This document shows positions 50,646-62,372 of a stretch of 64,000 bases of DNA, piece by piece. The stretch lies in contig OX637395.1 of assembly GCA_951799425.1 (NCBI GenBank), positions 36,666,323 through 36,730,322 on the forward strand. The letters are read 5' to 3'. The stretch is from Ilex aquifolium. Its lineage: Eukaryota > Streptophyta > Magnoliopsida > Aquifoliales > Aquifoliaceae. The notes beneath the pieces were generated by a model. That model was not told the origin of the DNA. It ran no database searches and saw only the letters and a list, made by a program, of their open reading frames with translations. A program made the translations under genes and the position numbers. Positions within the stretch are counted from its first letter, which is position 1. Each line of letters begins with the position of its first letter.

Positions 50646-51191
50646 CTGTGGACTTCAGTGTTCCCCCCGGCTCCCACGTTTTCTCGGCACCAAAGTCTTT
50701 TCGGGGTATGAGGATCCGACTACACGTCATCTCGGCTCCAAAGGCTCCCTGACGCCTCCAGCTTATTGAATGAATCACTAGCCTATCCCTTCCATCAAAT
50801 CAGTAAGGAAGGGTGAGCAGAGTTAGTAACCAAAGGGTTAAGGACACGTGGCGTTGTGAACAGAATAGTACATAGCATTACACAAAGGTCCCAGCCATTG
50901 TCCAGCTAATGCAGGGGATCATTTAATAAACACTCAGGGCGATGGGACGTCCTTGATGACTGGTGGAGCCCAGAGAGAGGCACATTAAGTGCCACAGAGA
51001 TCAGGCATTTAATGCCTTACATGGAAATAAGAGCATTTATTGCTCGGGCGCCCGAGGAAAGTGGCATTGATTGATCGGGGCGCCGAGCGTTTAAAGACCT
51101 CCAAATATCTCTGCAAAAAGGGGCAAAATGCTTCCCCATGATTGACACCTCCTACTATGCACTAGCCTGCAATGATTACTACCAACGAAGG

Positions 51192-51199
51192 TATAAATA
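51192..51199 (+). promoter_or_regulatory. LTR TATA box
   Basis: TATAAATA in the context GAAGGTATAAATAGCCC, placed about 350 bases before the LTR end as in plant LTR promoters. Confidence 0.65.
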
Positions 51200-52036
51200 G
51201 CCCTCTGAGAGGCAAATCGAAGGTACGCAAAACATAATAAAAACAGTGTGCTCTGAATATCCTCCCTCAGAAAAAAGACTACTGACTTGTCCGTCGGAGG
51301 GGATACGCCGGAGACACTCCGGCGCCCTTCTAACCCTTCTTGTGATCTCAGGTTACTCTGGAATATACTGTTACCCGCCGGGATTGGTCCAAGTATCCCC
51401 AGTGCTGAACCCTTCTGACGGGCCAAGTTCTTTCTAGTTACTTCATATTTGTTTCTTTGCCACGAGATCGCTGAAACCCAAGGTAAAGACGAGTTCATCT
51501 GGGTCCTGTTCTTACTCATATATCTATTGTGCAAAAATCTGTACGCACAAACATAAATTTTTTTTCTATTTTTTATTGTTTTGAAAATACAAAAATAAAA
51601 ACGTTACCAATCTGTTTCTGTTTTTTCATCTATAATTTTTATCTCATGGGTTTTAAAAATAATTATCACATTGTATTTTTATTTTTTCGTTTGGTAAAAA
51701 TATCGTACTCACTAGACAAGGTTTCTTACCATCAACGGCCGGAGATAAATAAGTGTCAGACAGTTTTAGAAGCATTTGGGAGGTCGGTAGTTCGGCGTGG
51801 ATTATTTGTTTTTTGACATAATCGGAAAGAGAATTAGTCGTAGTATGTATGAGCTCGTCTGAGACTCTGGATACTCGAGACGTGGCTTCATTTGTAGCCC
51901 AAGTGGCCGGAAATTCTCCTTAAGACGACATCGTTTCATTTAGTGGCTTTTTCCTTTTTTTGAGCTCTATGTGTATCGTCGTCCTCTTCGTCCTTCCCTT
52001 TCTCACTCTCTGTCTTCTCTTTACTTCAACGTCCGC

Positions 52037-52037
<1 letters not shown>

Positions 52038-52100
<63 letters not shown>
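52038..52100. repeat. CT then CA microsatellite in the carrier gene leader
   Basis: About 16 CT units pass directly into about 15 CA units in the presumed 5' UTR of the carrier gene. Open frames across it are low-complexity serine/leucine and histidine/threonine runs, not proteins. Confidence 0.85.
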
Positions 52101-52102
<2 letters not shown>

Positions 52103-52156
52103 CTCTGTCACACCCAAGAGCTTCAACTTCGACAGAAAGAAACAACGATTCAAACG

Positions 52157-52173
52157 ATGAAGACTATTTTGTG
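52157..52173 (+). promoter_or_regulatory. Short upstream ORF in the carrier leader, ending at the splice junction
   Basis: The leader contains ATG at 52,157 followed by AAGACTATTTTGTG and a donor gtaaat (52,174). The acceptor (tttcag) is directly before the main ATG at 53,237. If joined, the uORF reads five codons and its TGA stop overlaps the main start as TGATG. This depends on the leader intron being real. Confidence 0.45.
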
Positions 52174-53236
52174 GTAAATCTTATTACATTTGAAAAATGC
52201 TATATTACTTTACTTCCATCATTCATTGCTCATCCTCACATGTTAAATTTTTAGCGTAATTTGACAGTTGTTTGAAGCTAAGTATTTGCAACTGATTGCA
52301 TGCCCACCAACTGTTTGATCGAAGTCCTGAATTCTGCATGTTGGTATATGACCTTGTTGATCCGAACCAACTCAACATGATTTGAACTGAATCAAAAACC
52401 CATTTGGGAGTCTTATGTTTTTGAGGATTGAGATGGTACTGGTTTTCTTTATGTATGTCTCGTTGATTTGTTAGTTTCTTCTTAAAATTTTTTTTTTACC
52501 GAGTGTGATTCGCTTAGTCTAAGGCCAATAACTGGCAATAAGAGTAGGATATAGTTATGGGCCTTTCTGGTATGCAAGACACCAAAAGATGATGTGACTA
52601 AAACTTCGCATTTTTCATATTAAGAAATAATATAACTCTCTCAATAAAACCATAGGTTTTAGCTCAAATTACCCGAACATCTAGGCACAAGTAAAGTAGG
52701 AGGAGGAGGAGGAGGAGGGGAGTGATTTGCACTCGGTGCTTATTCGAAATTGCTTAATTTTATTCATTTAATTATACAATAATATGAAACCAAGTTATGC
52801 CTAGCACTTACATATTTCATATTATAATGTCCAAAATTGGAATTGTCTAACCACCAAAGCGTTAGGAGCTTGACAATGACCACAAAGACACTGCTGTGAT
52901 ATTTAAATGAGCTCTTTGATGATGATGAACATCTTTGTTGTGATATTTACCTTTGTGCATTACTCAATTATGTTTGGAATATAAGCTCCAATCTCCTTGC
53001 CTTTCCTGTTTCTAAAATGCTGACTAGTCCTGTATCTCTTTGACTTGGATGTGTAGCTAATTGCAAACGCATTGTCGATTTAGAAGAATGTTGATGTTCT
53101 ATGGAACAGAAGGAAAGGTTGGAAAACAAAGAGATAATTGCATCTCCACAAATTTGTCTACATTTAGGAGAAATTTTTTTATAACTTCAAGGGCAGGCAG
53201 GGTGCCTGGTTTGTGACATCTGTTGTAATCTTTCAG

Positions 53237-56200
53237 ATGGATGAATTGTTGAAGAGTCATATGTTTGCAGCCCATGCAATTGCTGCTGCAGGATCTATCA
53301 AATTAGGCACTGTTCTCACTTATCCTCTGGATACTATCAAGGTCCTTCTACAGGTTTGAATGTTTGATGCCACTCTGCATGGATGCATGTGAACCAATGA
53401 ATTTTCATTGATTTGAGAGCTGCTTGTTTGGGGGAACAACTTGTTTTTAATGCTCATGCTGGTGTATTGTGGTGGATTGAAGAACAGGTCGGGTCAGGGT
53501 CCAGTAAACAATTGACTACAGCTCAAGTTCTTGACAGAGTTCGAACTTTATCAGGAAATTCAGGTGAATCATTTATTTATTGATTTTCTTGAATTCTCAT
53601 CTGTACAACCAACAAGTCGAGTAAATTTCATTTCCTATTAGCTTATTATCGGTGTTCGTTTTTATCTCACAGATAGTAAAGGGCAGTAATTCTACCTTCC
53701 TAAAATTGCAGATGTAACATTCTCCTTGAGCAACTTTTGATGTTTTACTTTCCGAAAAAAAAACTTTTGATGTTTTAACTCAGAAGGTCAACTTGTATGT
53801 TTATTATAGATTTTTATTGGAAATAAGTATGCATCTACAGAAAAATAGAAAGGATTTAACTTGAATGATGCTACTAGATAGATAAGTCTAACATTTTGTT
53901 TGTTCTCATTATCTTCTAATTGTCGGGTATTTATATTTTCTTGAGCTGTGGCTGTATGTTCATTGATTTTTGATATTCAAAACTTGAAGCAGCCGAAAAC
54001 TGCAGGAAGGGCATTTTTTTTAGATTATGTAACATCCTCATAATTCTTACATTCGATTGTAAATGGCTCAAATGCGGCATTGCTTGACACTTACTAGACT
54101 CAGTTGAAGATGCCTGATGTTCGGATGGCATACAAAATGGATCTTGACTGATTCTAATCACTGTCCATATTCTAGGTTTTCAGATAAAAGGTATGAAATG
54201 AAAGGTCAATAGATGATTTTGGAGACCCATCTTGATATAGTCTGGTAGTTCGTGATATCTATATTATTTTGCATAATAGGAGATGCCGATGTGCTTCTTG
54301 AATTTGCATAGATTTGTTCAATCCAGCCATAGATATCAAATCTAGAAAAAAATCAATAAGAATTGTTCTGCTTAAGATCATGGAATATGAGTGGAAATGC
54401 AAAAAGGAGTTAAACCAGCAACATAATAAGCTTTTAAGGATTCACGAGGCGTTATTGCTGGAGCAGTGCTTTGCCATACCTTCCTATAATCATGCATTTG
54501 GCATACTTATACTATCCTGCATTCTCTCTCTTTTTGTATTCCATTTGTTGAACAGGTTATAAACACATATACCGATGGCTAAGCTAATTTGGATTCTTAA
54601 TCCTAACTATGCCCAGTTGAATATCTTTTATCCCATGGACATTGTAGGTTTGTTCAACGGTCTTGGGTGGTGTACACTTGGAAGAATCTCAGGTGTGGGA
54701 ACTCGCTTTGGCATTTATGAAATACTTACAGCTTTCTGCAAAGGTATATTCTTCATTTTGATGCATTTGGCCATTTATTGCTATAATTCTTTTCAAAATT
54801 CTTGTGGTCTTTGTCGGCGTCTGTGATAGACTTGTGCTACTGTGCTTTGTTTTACCATTTCCACTTTTTTTTCATTTTCATATTTCTAAAATTAACCATT
54901 ATGTGCCAAGGGTGGGATTATGTTTGGATCCCTACCAGTTTTAATGCTAGAATGCGGCAGACTATCCTCATTGAATATGATTTCTTAGTTAAATTTTTTA
55001 TGGGTCTCATTTCTTGCATTTTTAAGGGCGGTTGCACGTTGTGGGTCCTAGTTAACACTGGGAGAGTGGTAGATTCGTGATAAACCTAACTTTTGGCATC
55101 ATTTATGCAAATTTATTGTTGTGATACCTTACTTGCACTCTTGCTTGGTAGCGTGGCATTTTGTAGTTGCACCAAGCAATGGCCTCCATGCACTGCACTA
55201 TTGTAAAAGTGAAAAGAGGTGCATGAAAAGCTATGGCAAGTTGTAACAAGAGAGAATATTTTACATAAAAAGTGAAACATTAGACTTCATCAAATATTTT
55301 CAAAGAATAATTTTGAATTTTCCCTGTTTCTTGTCTGATAAATTATTGAGGCATGTTCTTCAAATCAATAGATCAACGGGGCTGCATCTTTTCCCCTTTT
55401 TGTTTCTTGGTTGATATGAATCTTACTCAAGCCATGTCCAATGGCTCAGTGTGTCATAGGAACACTGTCCAATGGTTTTCATATGAACACCTTATCTGCA
55501 GCTTACGTATCCTTTTCTGGCAGATGGTCGAGAAGATGATTATATGCATGTCCATGAGGCCCTCATGGCTGGAATTGCAGCTGGTGCCATGGAGTCGTTC
55601 ATAGCCTCTCCATTTGAACTTATTAAACTTCGTGCACAGGTGACTTCTGCTTCTCGCATTCCAAGCTCTACTGCTGTTGCAGAAAAGAGTGCTGTTTCGC
55701 CCTTGATTGCAAGATTACTACGCGGTTATTCTCCAGACATCAGGTCATTGAACCATTCTGTTGGTCTTTTATCCACCCTGACTGACAAACATGCCAGTAT
55801 CAGTGGTGCCTTAAAAGGGTATCCATGGATGTTGACTGGGTCTGGGAAGCCGCCATCTGTTTATGATGTTCGCAGGCCTTTGGACATAATCTCTTTGGAA
55901 GGATGGGGTGCTCCATGGAGAGGTCTCCGATCAGGAGTAGTTCGAGATTCCATATTTGGCGGCATATTCTTTTCAAGCTGGCAATTCCTACACACAGCAA
56001 TGCTTAATTGGAAGGCAGTTGAAATGGATCCTCCACCAAGGTGTTACATCCATCTCCCATTAATTTTATTATTGAGATTGCACCAAATGAACTCTTTGTT
56101 GTGCTTAGCCTTGACTATAGAGGCCATTGAAAAGACTATGTGTAATTCCTTTTTCTTTTCTGTTTGGGGTTCCTCCCCGGGTACTGATCTTTGGGGTTGT

Positions 56201-59200
56201 ACCTTGGATTTGGAGTTGCACATGTTCTTCAATTCACTATTGGAAAATAACCTTCTCTCCGAGGTTTGACTGCCCTCTTGATTGTAAATTTCGGACAGAG
56301 TGCCTGAGACACGGGATATTCAAAATTATGTCATTCCTTGTGTTGACTCCAGCCCAATGTTCATATTGATGTAGCAATTGGAAGGCTTAGGCTATTTTGC
56401 ATCCCTGCATGGTTAGATTTTTTTCCCCCCAAACCATGTTTAACTATATATGGCTTGTAACTCTTCGGTCGAGTCAGATAGTGTCGCCGCACAATTGATT
56501 TGTCCAAATTCAATGAACTTTCACCCAAATTAAAAAAAAAAAAAATTAGTACATGTACACACAGACACATAGGGAGATAGATATGAATGGCTATATGTAT
56601 ATATCCTTATAAGTGGAGAATTTAGTACCCAAATCTAGTTTTGAGTCATGTTACGAAGGTTCTTTTATCTGGTGACTGAATGTTTGCAGTATTGCACTGA
56701 AAATAGCTCATGTTGGTATGCATCACAAGGAAACTCTCGTTGTGCAACTTTTTGCACGAAGGAGGTTACCCATGAAGACATTGCTCAACAACTAGCCACT
56801 CAAACATGAAGAGGGGCACACACGCACACAAAGGCAACACACGAAGTATAGGGAATTCACTCCCCAACCTTATTCTGCTGCTCACAACAATATAAGAAAT
56901 CAAAATCCAACGAAGGACTCTTTGTCTACTGATTACCCCGGCATCCGATATTTATACGGAGAATACGACAGTTGACATTCCCAACGACCTAGGGTTTACT
57001 GTTCCACTAACCGGCTAGTTGTATGGGCATGACAGTTTACAGTATCAACTGCCATGTTAGGCTGCATCTCTGTTTGGCAGGTGTCTGGCAGTTCCTCCAA
57101 CTCATCACCTGACTTGGTAACCACCTTCAATTGCTCGTCCCTGATCAGGTCATGCTTGGTAACCGCCCTCAATTGCTCGCCCCTATGATCAGTCCATGTA
57201 CAACAACTGCTCTTAACTGCATGGTTTCATGCATTGAACAGACCTGTCCCAGCCATGTGCCTGCAAATCAGCAGCCAAGCTTTGCCCACGAACCAATCAA
57301 GCATGTTGGGTCAAGCCCAAGCCTTGCCTTTCGAAGCCATGCACCAATATTGCCTCCATCAAGCCCACTACGTTCTGTCATCCTTAGCCGTTTGGTCTTT
57401 TGTAGCTATAGGCCCCCACAATTTTTTTGGTCTCGCCATTTATCTCTCATTTCTTTGTCTGCCTTGCCTCACCTGCAACAAGGACCTTGCTGCATGCCTT
57501 CCCAACGATGCCAAGGCTTGGGGCCACAAGGCTTGCTGAGCCCGTGATGCCCTCAGCTATCACCACTCCCTTATATATGCATCACCAAGGTTTTCCAAAG
57601 CGACATGAGCGGCATCTTTTGAACCGAGTAAGCATAACAACTAGAGCCTGCGCATAGCACCTGGATTTTTGTCGAACACCTTAGCTACATCACCTTGCTT
57701 TGAAGTCATGGAGTGCCTTGGTGTAATGTGCCCCCAAGACATGTCCATTTCCACCTAAGTCAATTAGGGTTTGAAAATATGCTAGATAGACCAAGTACAC
57801 ACACCCCCAGTCTTTTTTTTTCTATTAAATTAACTTCCAACTGGACGTGGCATATCAAAGTGAGAAGTTGATTTTGGATCAGAGTAAGTAGTGAGCTGAG
57901 GAGTTTTACTGGTGGAAGAGTGGAGTGTACAGGGGCTCATGGTTAGAGGAAATCACATGATAAGTCAATGATGAACACTTGAAGATAGAGAGAGAGACTG
58001 CTGTTAAATGCTTGCATTACAGTTTGTTTTTAGCATTTCTCAGGGTGTGGGAGATTCTTTTCTATCTTGCTTTTCCTTTTTATTTGGTTGATATGGATTT
58101 GGATTGAGGTGAAATATAGCTTTGTAGGACGGTAAAATACAACATTTGTTAAAAATTTAAAGGATCATTTCACAGGTCTGATTTGGCATCGGTTCTCTTC
58201 TTAATGATTTCTAGATAGAATTTATGATGTTGCTCTTGTATTAGGATTACAGAACTTCTGGTACTAGTGCTTGTAGGATTTTTCTCGAGTGGTTTGTATG
58301 GTATCCTTGTGGTGCTAGGGGATTACAGATATGAGATTTGAGGCAAGGATAGTTACTCTTAATTTCTTGTACTAACTAGCATATCTGGAGCATAGGGTCA
58401 GTATCCTATTTAGTCCTCGTTAACCCGGAGTTGATCCAGGTTTTCTTATATTTTATACATGAGCCCAGTTTTTTCAAAAATAAAAGATGCACAGTATGGT
58501 GATCTTCTCCTAGCATGTCCTAACATGTTGCAAATTGTCCAGACACTTTTTCATGTGTACTAGATGTGTTAATGGGCATGATAACTTGTCTGCCTAATTT
58601 TTATTTTTGATAGGAAACAAAATTCTTTTATTAATATAATAGAAGCGCAAAATGGAAGGGTACATCAAAGCGGTTGCATAAGAAATCCAACCCAGAGAAT
58701 TGAAATCCCTTTCAACTCATTCGTAACCGAGGCCCAAAAAGATGATAAGAAGGGAATGCGATCCCATAACCCTTCCAAGCAATATTTTTGATCCTCAAAG
58801 ATTCTTGCATTTCTTTCCTTCCAAATAACCCAAAACATAGCCATTATAGCATAATTCCAAAGAGTCTCTCCTTTACCATATCTACCAAGGCCTTTCAAAT
58901 TTTCAACATACAAAGATGTAGATGAAGCCGAAATCATCCATTTCATTCCCACCAATCCAAATAGCTTATACCCCTAAGTCACAGCAATGGGTGTAAGAAT
59001 AAATGGTCAATGTTTTCAAAATCACCTTTGCACATCACACACCATTGTGGAGAAAGATAAGTGTTAGACCTTCTTTTTTGAAGCATATCAAAGGTATTAA
59101 TCTTACCATGTGCAATAGTCCATGCAAAAACTTGCACTTTAAGAAGGACCTTCGCCTTCCAAATGAACAAAGCAGGAATAAAGAGAGGACTAGAAAGTTC

Positions 59201-61874
59201 TATAGCATCCCTCTCTTTCTCTCTCTCTTTGGTTTTATATAGGTGCATGTGTGTGTTCTTGTTAAAGGAGGTTTGTTTTATTCAGGTCTGATGGAGAAAT
59301 TGGTCCACTGTCTCCTCTAGCTGTTAGTCTTGTAGCTGGGTTTTCTGGCTCAATTGCTGCTGCTACTTCTCATTGTTTCGATACTGCTAGAAGTCGAGCA
59401 CAATGTACTGTGCTGCCCAAGGTATGCTACATGTCTTAAGATGATGTTAGTTATTTATATTGCATGGTCTTAACTGTTTCCATTTCTTAGCCTTTTTTTA
59501 ATGGAATGCTATCTGATTCATTTTTTCGATTATGACTGCTTCCTATGCTGGGTTATCATGTAGCCTGTATTTGTTTTATTTTCCTTTGTGAATTTTATGA
59601 TTCTTGTGATGAAATTACATTACAGTTGCTTTCCTACCCTGAACGTTTGCGATACAATCTTTACCTTTTACTAATTTTGGGAGGATCTTCTTGACAAGTC
59701 ATGAAGCATTCATTCGAAACTTTCAACTTTGGGTTGAATTTTGGTCATTTTTGAAGTGGAATACATCTGTAAAATTCAGATTCATGGCATAAAGTACCAA
59801 TATTAAGGGTGCTGGAGTTCTTAGTTAAGCTGGATAATCCTTCATGACAAACCGTGCATTTGAAACTTTATCTTTGGGCTGAGTTTTTGGTAACTTTCGA
59901 AGTGGAATACATTTGTAAGCACTGATATTAAGGGTGCTGGAGTTCTTAGTTAAGCTGGAGAATCCCTTGTGACAAATCGTGAAGTATTCATTTGAAACTT
60001 TAACTTTGGGCTGAAGTTTGGTCACTTTCGAAGTGTATCTGTAAAATTTGGAATCATGACTACCGATATTACGGGTGCTGGAGTTCTTAGTTAAGCTTAG
60101 AAGTAAGACGAATGACCCTTTTATGATTTACCATTGATTGCTTTGGTGGAGTCTCCCGTTTGTGTGAACTACTGTTCTGCAAGAAATTTCTAGTTTGGTT
60201 CCGAGTGATGTCATATTCTTGGTGTCAAGATTTTATTTGTGTGATGCAATGAAAAGTTTCTAGCATCTGAGGATGGCATCTAAGAATGTGGCATCATACT
60301 TTGGTTGCTAAGTCATGAATATTATTCATGTCCTGTGAAGGTTACATTGGTATGGATTGGATGCTGAACAGCCGCCCAATAGATTTTTATATTGATCTGA
60401 TACGAGGAACTAAGATTTTATGGTTGCTAAAGGCAGAGAAAAAAAAAACATAGCCAAGTCAGGAGGTGTGAGAAAACTTTCTCGTAGCATCACGTGAAAG
60501 ATTCCCTATGTCAATTCCTTCCGTTGTTTGAATATCGATAACACAAATGGAAGGTTAAACTCTAATGGCATTCCATGTGGTTTCTGGTAATTTCACAAGT
60601 AGCCTCCTCATGATATTCTTTCTCCCGCCTAAGGGGATGGAAGTAGTTCAGTTATCAATTGGCTTGCCAAAAATCCAGAATTGCCTATATATGTTATCAT
60701 TTCTCAACACAGGGAAACCATGTCTGAATCCCCTCCCCCCATCGACTGAACCCCCTTTCCAAAAACCCCACGCCGACCACCTTCTCCTCAAGACCACATG
60801 CCAAACCACCCCGTTCCCCTCTCCCACTCACAAAAATGCCCTCGGCTGACCCCCACCTCATCGAGAACCCCTGTGGAAATCCTCTCTCTCCATCCACTCA
60901 CCCACCCGCCAGTTGCTGCACCCTCCACCATAATCACAGCCACATCCTTTGGTCCTCCAGTACTAATCCCCATGGCCACATAAATTGATGTACAAATAAG
61001 AGAAAATTGTAGAGTGAACTCTCTCTCCCTGTTCCCCCACAGCTTGCCATCCACCCTCTCACCCACCAGTTGCTGCACCCTACTCCATAAGCACTGCCTC
61101 ATCCTTTGCTCCTCCAGTCCTAATCCCCATGGCCACATATATCTATGTGCCTATAAAGAGAAAGTTGTACAGAGAACACACACACACACACAAAAAGATA
61201 TATATATTTAAAATATCCATTTGTGCATGTATATTTAGAATTGGAGAGAGTGACAGTCAATCTCTCTCTCTGTGCGTGTGTGTGTGTGATTTATATATAT
61301 ACTTGAGGTGGTGATGGGAGAGGAAGAAATGGGGCAGAGAACTTGTTTACTTTTACACTTCTACTTCATGTGGATAAAATGGGTATTTTAAAAATACTAG
61401 ACGATGTCAGCAATTTCCATTGGTAAACCTCATTGTTGACCTGTGGAGGGATACCCTGTGAAATACAACCCCAAACCAAAAGGGATTAGAATGCAATATT
61501 CAGGAACCACTAGGTTATTCTGTTAAATGGTCAAAAACATAAAGGGCTGTCAATGTAATTTTCCCTATAAGGAAATAATGTAGCATTTGTTGAACTCGCT
61601 AGTGTTGGTTACATTATGTTTGGGGATTCATAAGATTCTATAATAGCACCAGTAAATGATTATGTTTTTCTTACTGCAGTATATGTCCATGGAGAGAAGG
61701 CTTCTCAAATGGAGACGACCAGGGAAAAGGTTTGAGAGACTTACTGGGATCCACCCTGCAGATAGAAACATACTGTTCCGCGGCATTTGGCACAGGATGG
61801 CATGCAGTGGATTTTCATCATTTGTGCTTGTAGGAAGTTATTTTCTGGCAATTGATCACCTGGTTTCGAGATGA
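53237..61874 (+). CDS. Mitochondrial carrier family protein
   Basis: Six coding exons (53,237-53,353; 53,488-53,563; 54,648-54,743; 55,524-56,040; 59,286-59,421; 61,680-61,874) join in phase to 378 codons. Three carrier repeats are visible through the family signature: PLDTIK at residues 30-35, PFELIK at 126-131, and a degenerate third one, HCFDTAR, where cysteine replaces the usual proline. The protein should span a membrane six times, probably the mitochondrial inner membrane. An extended loop between repeats two and three (about 135-220) is longer than in typical carriers. The substrate cannot be told from sequence. The start is the first base of its exon, after a leader intron. Confidence 0.88.
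56690..57760 (-). mobile_element. LTR-like segment in carrier intron 4
   Basis: On the minus strand a TATAAATA box (56,956-56,949) in the context TCCGTATAAATATCGG is followed by leader-like sequence, and the upstream part is GC-richer than the intron. This is the texture of an LTR. TG/CA ends and a target duplication were not pinned down. Plus-strand open frames at 57,131-57,657 are probably chance. Confidence 0.45.
58596..59250 (-). mobile_element. 5'-truncated LINE (L1-type) 3' end, antisense in carrier intron 4
   Basis: The minus strand encodes parts of the C-terminal zf-RVT domain of plant LINE reverse transcriptases: IWKAKVLLKVQVFAW, then a C-x2-C-x7-H-x3-H finger (CVMCKGDF...DHLFLH), then WVIWKERNARIFED. 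The two parts are in different frames (58,979-59,248 and 58,665-58,955), so it is frameshifted. The 3' end (...TTTTGTTTCCTATCAAAAATAAAAA on the minus strand) is typical of L1-type elements. The 5' break is near 59,190. Confidence 0.85.
59690..60105 (+). repeat. Minisatellite, three copies of about 130 bp, in carrier intron 5
   Basis: Each unit carries TTTGAAACTTTAACTTTGGG-like sequence, then CTTTCGAAGTGGAATACAT, then GGTGCTGGAGTTCTTAGTTA. The GGTGCTGGAGTTCTTAGTTA word recurs near 59,809, 59,933 and 60,075. Copies differ by small indels. Confidence 0.85.
60889..61190 (+). repeat. Diverged tandem duplication in carrier intron 5
   Basis: Two copies about 160 bases apart share CCAGTTGCTGCACCCT, TAATCCCCATGGCCACATA and AGAGAAA..TTGTA..GAGAA words (first copy 60,889-61,040, second 61,046-61,190). 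CA and CT microsatellites follow to about 61,300. Confidence 0.75.
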
Positions 61875-62109
61875 TTGACAGGATAAGGAGCTCTGAATGA
61901 GTTTGCCATTGACCATGTAAGTGGGTACTAAAATTTTATGCATGCAGATTCTTTTGTTTGAGAAGAACTCGTTTTTGGGTTCAGAAACTTCCCTTCACTT
62001 GAAATTTTGACAGCTAGACATGTATTGTTTTTTACCTACAAAAACCAATGAAAGTTGAGGATATACATGTAAGAATATACTATTGATGATGAGAAGTTTC
62101 ACCCATATC

Positions 62110-62145
<36 letters not shown>

Positions 62146-62372
62146 TTTATAATTTAGAAATGTGGGTTTTTATTACACTTTTGATTGGATTAATATGTCA
62201 GATTTTTTGTGAAATTCGATTTGGGGCAAGGAGAATTCTAGTTGATTTAGGGAGAACTTCCCTACTATAAAACATAAAAGATACGGTTGCAATGGATAGT
62301 AAAGACAAATACGGTTGCTATAGAATACCAAGATATGATCTTTGTTATTTGGAATAGACCTGCTATCAAAAT
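61875..62372. other. Spacer between convergent genes
   Basis: About 500 bases separate the carrier stop codon from the stop codon of the PPR gene on the other strand, so both 3' UTRs must fit here. A GA microsatellite occupies about 62,109-62,142. No other feature is seen. Confidence 0.7.
62109..62142. repeat. GA dinucleotide microsatellite
   Basis: About 17 GA units in the shared 3' region of two convergent genes. Confidence 0.9.

Larger units (their letters stand above)
50453..51549 (+). mobile_element. Solo LTR with clustered G-box-like motifs
   Basis: 1,097 bases beginning TGATGGGACATTTTG and ending GTACGCACA, flanked by AACAT on both sides (50,448-50,452 and 51,550-51,554). TG...CA ends, the 5-bp duplication and a TATAAATA box (51,192-51,199) identify an LTR. 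No second LTR or internal region is present. It differs from the LTR families at 11,246 and 27,847. The GC content is clearly higher than its surroundings. Confidence 0.88.

Noticed and set aside
51091-51534. 147-codon minus-strand frame
   Set aside because: It lies wholly inside the solo LTR and reads opposite to its TATA box; no domain is visible.
57131-57657. Plus-strand frames of 76-138 codons
   Set aside because: They lie in an LTR-like segment of an intron, lack domains, and fall between validated carrier exons.
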